Virus record (IMG/VR): IMGVR_UViG_3300026276_000001
Coordinates: 1 to 40,320 of that record
Source: a virus
Reading direction: 5' to 3' (one strand)
DNA: 40,320 bases
A program made the translations under genes and the position numbers. Below are positions 38,185-40,320 of the stretch, in pieces. The first letter of the stretch is position 1. Each line of letters starts with the position of its first letter. Below the pieces are notes generated by a model, which saw nothing but the letters and a program-made list of their open reading frames with translations, ran no database searches and was not told where the DNA came from.

Positions 38185-38607
38185 TCAAGCAGGTTCTAGG
38201 TGCTTGGATTCCGAGTCAATGAGCTGTAGTGCCGCCCGCGAGAGTAAGCCGCTGCGCGTTTCATGGCGTGCATCCGCATATCGGTCGATTTTACTCAGAA
38301 CAAAGCGAGGCAAGCTGATGTTGATGCGCTCAGGCTTGCTATCCAGCTTGTCGAGGTCGACATCGACCAATGCCCAAATTCCGCTTTTGTACTCAGGGTT
38401 TTCTTGAAGCGCTTCGATTTTGCTTTGAGTGATCTCTACAGGCTCGCCCAGCTCCAGCAGGGTTTCGATGTGGCTGGTAATGGCTTCTCTTACGTTTTTC
38501 AATGCGTCTTCTATGGTGTCGCCCCAAGAGTGGACGCCTTTAATTCCGGGTACGTTCACGCCGTACACACTGTTTTCATCTTTAAAAATTACTACTGGGA
38601 TATCCAT
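38185..38607 (-). CDS. hicB: HicB antitoxin
   Basis: The 140-aa protein has the partly degraded RNase-H-like HicB domain: VVIFKDENSVYGVNVPGIKGVHSWGDTIEDALKNVREAITSHIETLLELGEPV. It ends in a ribbon-helix-helix part (PERINISLPRFVLSKIDRYADARHETRSGLLSRAALQLI) that binds the operator. It neutralises HicA and represses the operon. GGGAGTAAGAG precedes the ATG. It lies downstream of hicA with an unusually long 156-base gap that includes a hairpin. Confidence 0.92.
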   Translation of the reverse strand: MDIPVVIFKDENSVYGVNVPGIKGVHSWGDTIEDALKNVREAITSHIETLLELGEPVEITQSKIEALQENPEYKSGIWALVDVDLDKLDSKPERINISLPRFVLSKIDRYADARHETRSGLLSRAALQLIDSESKHLEPA

Positions 38608-38728
38608 TCTCTTACTCCCTTAACAATGACCGGCGCTAGTGTTGCTCTTTCCGGTCAAATACGATTTCACGGCTTCACGGGTTCACGATTTTCGAGTTGC
38701 ACATTCGGAGTGCGACTTAGCTACAGAT

Positions 38729-38756
38729 TCCCCGGCAGCTTGCCGGATGCCGGGGA
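38729..38756 (-). other. Hairpin between hicA and hicB
   Basis: TCCCCGGC (38729-38736) and GCCGGGGA (38749-38756) can pair across 12 bases. It sits in the 156-base gap and may process or attenuate the hicA-hicB transcript. No T-run follows, so it is not a simple terminator. Confidence 0.5.
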
Positions 38757-38763
38757 GGGCGTT

Positions 38764-38946
38764 CTACTTCAGTCCTGCGTCTTTTAGTATGCTGTTCCAC
38801 GTTCCGATTGGCAGGTCTTTTTTCGGGTGGGGCACCGTTACTAGGCCTGGCTTTTCAGCGTGTTTGAAGTGATGGTGGCTGCCTTTTATCCGTACTTCCT
38901 GCCATCCATCCTCTTCCAGCATTCGGATCAATTTGCTTGAGTTCAT
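38764..38946 (-). CDS. hicA: HicA mRNA interferase toxin
   Basis: The 60-aa protein has the HicA dsRBD-like fold pattern: SKLIRMLEEDGWQEVRIKGSHHHFKHAEKPGLVTVPHPKKDLPIGTWNSILKDAGL. The key His lies in KGSHHHFKH. HicA cleaves mRNAs. GGGAGG precedes the ATG and the operon promoter/operator is directly upstream. HicAB on a prophage can stabilise the element or act in phage exclusion. Confidence 0.93.
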   Translation of the reverse strand: MNSSKLIRMLEEDGWQEVRIKGSHHHFKHAEKPGLVTVPHPKKDLPIGTWNSILKDAGLK

Positions 38947-38965
38947 TTGCCTCCCGAATGTTGAT

Positions 38966-39001
38966 GTGTGTAATTCTACACACGGTATTTGCGTCTGTAA
39001 A
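38966..39001 (-). promoter_or_regulatory. hicAB promoter and HicB operator
   Basis: On the minus strand TTTACA (38996-39001) and TAGAAT (38973-38978) are 17 bp apart. The -10 is inside a perfect 18-bp palindrome, GTGTGTA-ATTC-TACACAC (38966-38983), the likely HicB binding site for autorepression. Confidence 0.8.
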
Positions 39002-39044
39002 TGGCGTTGTGTGTATTTGTGTGTTTTTAGTGGATGGCCTGTAC

Positions 39045-39072
39045 TTGTCAGCAGGTGGTTACTTGATATACT
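39045..39072 (+). promoter_or_regulatory. Promoter of the SOS-controlled gene
   Basis: TTGTCA (39045-39050) and TATACT (39067-39072) are 16 bp apart. The predicted start is inside the LexA box that follows. Confidence 0.65.
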
Positions 39073-39086
39073 GTGTTTTTATACAG
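39071..39086. promoter_or_regulatory. LexA (SOS) box
   Basis: CTGT-GTTTTTAT-ACAG matches the CTGT-N8-ACAG LexA site used in beta- and gammaproteobacteria, with TA and TT flanks like the full consensus. It overlaps the -10 and start of the promoter, so LexA would repress the gene until DNA damage. Confidence 0.8.
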
Positions 39087-39098
39087 TTAAATTCGATC

Positions 39099-39386
39099 AT
39101 GAACCACGAAGGATTCAAGCCACCGTTGACGAGGGAGCAGCTACATGATATCGCTGTACGGCGCGATCCTGCGGACATCCTCCCCTTGCTGTGGGAGATC
39201 AAGCGGCTTCGAGCCATTGTGCTGCGGGCCAATCAGTTGCAGTCCAGTTTGTACGAAGGGATGGGCGGCGCTGGTGGTTTGATATTGCGTTGCTTGCGTG
39301 AGGAGCTGGCCGGGGAGCCGGTCATCGAGGAGCAAGTAAAGCTCGACCTCGACCCTGGTAAGCGGCGCGGTGTCAACAATGCGTGA
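39099..39386 (+). CDS. LexA-controlled 95-aa prophage protein, possible induction factor
   Basis: The protein begins MNHEGFKPPLTREQLHDIA and has ADILPLLWEIKRLRAIVLRANQLQSS, an amphipathic helix, then GGAGGLILRCLREELAGEP. Such small proteins lie near the right ends of betaproteobacterial prophages. ATG 39099 is chosen because the LexA box and promoter end just before it; longer frames would run through them. No helix-turn-helix or catalytic motif is seen. Expression after DNA damage plus the peptidase-less CI suggests an antirepressor-like role, by analogy with LexA-controlled antirepressors of other phages. Confidence 0.65.
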   Translation: MNHEGFKPPLTREQLHDIAVRRDPADILPLLWEIKRLRAIVLRANQLQSSLYEGMGGAGGLILRCLREELAGEPVIEEQVKLDLDPGKRRGVNNA

Positions 39387-39421
39387 GGCTCAAGACATGC
39401 CGCTAAATCTGTTCCGCAACT

Positions 39422-39441
39422 AGCTATTCCGATAGCTTTTT
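39422..39441 (+). terminator. Terminator of the SOS-controlled gene
   Basis: AGCTAT-TCCG-ATAGCT is followed by T's (39437-39441). It ends the transcript about 35 bases after the gene and before attR. Confidence 0.7.
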
Positions 39442-39526
39442 CTGGGGCGCAAAACTCCCCGACTTCCTCAGTATTGCGGAAATGATTTTAACTTAACCTT
39501 TTGATTTTAAAGGAAGTCTTCATAGA

Positions 39527-39584
39527 CTTGAAAACTGGCGACGGGTTACACTGTTCGTGAGTTCGAATCTCACCGCTTCCGCCA
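39527..39584. repeat. attR core, 58-bp direct repeat
   Basis: The segment is identical to 106-163. It carries the tRNA-Ser 3' half from the anticodon loop to CCA but no 5' half, so it is not a functional tRNA. Host sequence follows. Confidence 0.95.
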
Positions 39585-39585
39585 A

Positions 39586-39626
39586 GAAAATGCAAAAACC
39601 GCCCACTGGGCGGTTTTTGCATTTTC
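39586..39626. terminator. Strong bidirectional terminator after attR (original tRNA terminator)
   Basis: Perfect 19-bp arms (outer GAAAATGCAAAAACC on the left) surround an ACT loop, with A- and T-rich ends. It is probably the host's own terminator of the tRNA-Ser gene, now displaced by the prophage. Confidence 0.85.
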
Positions 39627-39970
39627 GGACGGACGCGGTGAGATTCGAAGGGCTGGGCTTGCAAGCCCAGCCCTCTCCGAATCGCCCAACTGCTGCCGCA
39701 GCGCGGCAGCTTCGCGCGCCGAGGGCGCGCTTTTGCAGCGCGGCGGCGGATTTGACACCTGTTTGCGGTTGTTTTGGCGCGCCAAAAATAGCGAATATCA
39801 CGGGATAATTGTCACCGGATTGCCCAGCATACGCCCTCAGTTAGCACCCACGCACAGCCCGCCTACGGCGCCTTTGATAGTGCTACATCAATAACGCATG
39901 AAGCTACAGCCTGTAGCCTTGAATCCCCTAGCGAAGCGCTCCGCATCCGCCACTTTGGAGGTTCACGACC
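39627..39970. other. Gene-free host stretch after attR, rich in inverted repeats
   Basis: No gene is supported here. It holds a 15-base inverted copy of the tRNA T-arm (39635-39649) and a perfect 24-bp palindrome (39650-39673). Further small GC-rich hairpins follow (around 39690-39735), and a CTACAG/CTGTAG repeat lies near 39905. Confidence 0.6.
39650..39673. repeat. 24-bp perfect palindrome in host DNA
   Basis: GGGCTGGGCTTG is followed directly by its complement. An outer pair, GATTCG/CGAATC (39642-39647 and 39678-39683), extends it into a larger cruciform. REP-like elements are one possible explanation. Confidence 0.7.
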
Positions 39971-40320
39971 ATGTCAATAGCTACCGCAAAACTGCTCACT
40001 GCAAAGCCAACACCTAAGCGCGTCGCCGACCAAGGCGACAAGGAACTGAGTGGCGCACAGTGGGAACAGCGATTTAAGGGCAGCGCCAGTACAAAGGACT
40101 TGACTGCAACCTTTCGTAAAGCAGTAGAAGCTTTTATCGATGCAATGACATCGGCCGGTATAGCCGTCCGTATCTCCAACACATTCAGACCTATCCCTAG
40201 GTCGTACTTGATGCACTGGTGCTGGGAAATAGCGGCGAAGAACGTCAAGGCTGAAGATGTGCCAGCCATGAACGGCGTCAACATAAACTGGGTACACCCC
40301 ACCGCCGAGGCATCGATAGC
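39971..40320 (+). CDS. Peptidase M15-like protein, partial (runs off the window)
   Basis: The visible 116 residues start at ATG 39971 after a GGAGG site. They include FKGSASTKDLTATFRKAVEAFIDAMTSAGIAVRISNTFRPIPRSYLMHWCWEIA and MNGVNINWVHPTAEAS. The pattern R-x-x-R-x-Y-L-M-H...W and the later G-x-x-I-x-W-x-H resembles M15-type D-Ala carboxypeptidase-like hydrolases that include phage endolysins and secreted effectors. It lies outside the attR repeat, so it is host or neighbouring-element DNA. The frame is open to the window end. Confidence 0.5.
   Translation, partial: MSIATAKLLTAKPTPKRVADQGDKELSGAQWEQRFKGSASTKDLTATFRKAVEAFIDAMTSAGIAVRISNTFRPIPRSYLMHWCWEIAAKNVKAEDVPAMNGVNINWVHPTAEASI

Larger units (their letters stand above)
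106..39584. mobile_element. Complete lambda-like siphovirus prophage integrated in tRNA-Ser
   Basis: The element is bounded by a 58-bp direct repeat derived from tRNA-Ser. It has an integrase at the left end, a repressor/Cro switch, replication genes, Q-like control and a full set of packaging, capsid, tail, fibre and lysis genes in one rightward block. All structural reading frames are open, with no obvious frameshift other than the programmed tail-chaperone one. It therefore looks intact and possibly inducible. Cargo lies at both ends: an Ntn hydrolase at the left, and a 279-aa protein, HicAB and a LexA-box gene at the right. Confidence 0.93.

Noticed and set aside
39520-39801. Leftward reading frame of 93 codons across attR
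   Set aside because: It reads the complement of the tRNA-Ser fragment and the terminator hairpin; such frames are a known artefact at tRNA genes.

Overview
The window holds one essentially complete lambda-like siphovirus prophage (about 39.4 kb), inserted in a host tRNA-Ser(UGA) gene and bounded by a 58-bp perfect direct repeat (106-163 and 39527-39584). The GC-rich coding sequence, the families present and the tRNA style suggest a betaproteobacterium, probably Burkholderiales and perhaps Oxalobacteraceae (Janthinobacterium, Massilia or Duganella type). This is an inference from gene style, since no database search was possible.

Layout. 1-163: host tRNA promoter and tRNA-Ser, whose 3' half is attL. 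164-1303: phage-supplied terminator, a region of palindromes, and an HslV/proteasome-beta-like Ntn hydrolase gene in a cargo position. 1380-6558: one leftward operon of two small genes, an orphan ParB, DUF2786, phage ABA-sandwich, DUF4224 and tyrosine integrase. It is driven by a promoter whose -35 and -10 each lie in an operator. 6709-7534: the switch, with a CI-like repressor that has no peptidase domain and a divergent Cro-like protein. 7640-11427: rightward early genes (CII/YmfL-like, DUF1376 O-like initiator, P-like protein, Q-like antiterminator) and one opposing small gene. 11402-11490: late promoter, short leader and terminator.

11506-37210: late genes. These are gpZ-like, TerS, TerL, gpW-like, portal, a fused HK97 protease-capsid gene with an internal start, head-tail joining genes, tail tube, the G/GT frameshift pair, tape measure, a GTA-like tail-tip set (DUF2460, DUF2163, NlpC/P60, J-like), fibres including one with seven carbohydrate-binding-like repeats, then holin, endolysin and accessory genes. 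At least six intrinsic terminators lie between late genes, which fits Q-type antitermination.

37254-39386: lower-GC cargo, with a leftward 279-aa protein of unknown function, a HicAB toxin-antitoxin pair with its own promoter/operator, and a LexA-box-controlled 95-aa gene. 39585-40320: host sequence with a strong terminator, inverted repeats, and the start of an M15-like peptidase gene.

The most unusual signal is a palindrome, GTGCAGACGTCTGCAC. Its 14-bp core occurs seven times exactly and once with one mismatch across the prophage. One copy lies directly upstream of the ParB-like gene and others lie in coding and intergenic DNA. It may be a phage centromere-like or regulatory site for the orphan ParB, or a host-wide repeat. 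The second is the prophage-borne Ntn hydrolase beside attL, with no adjacent ATPase.
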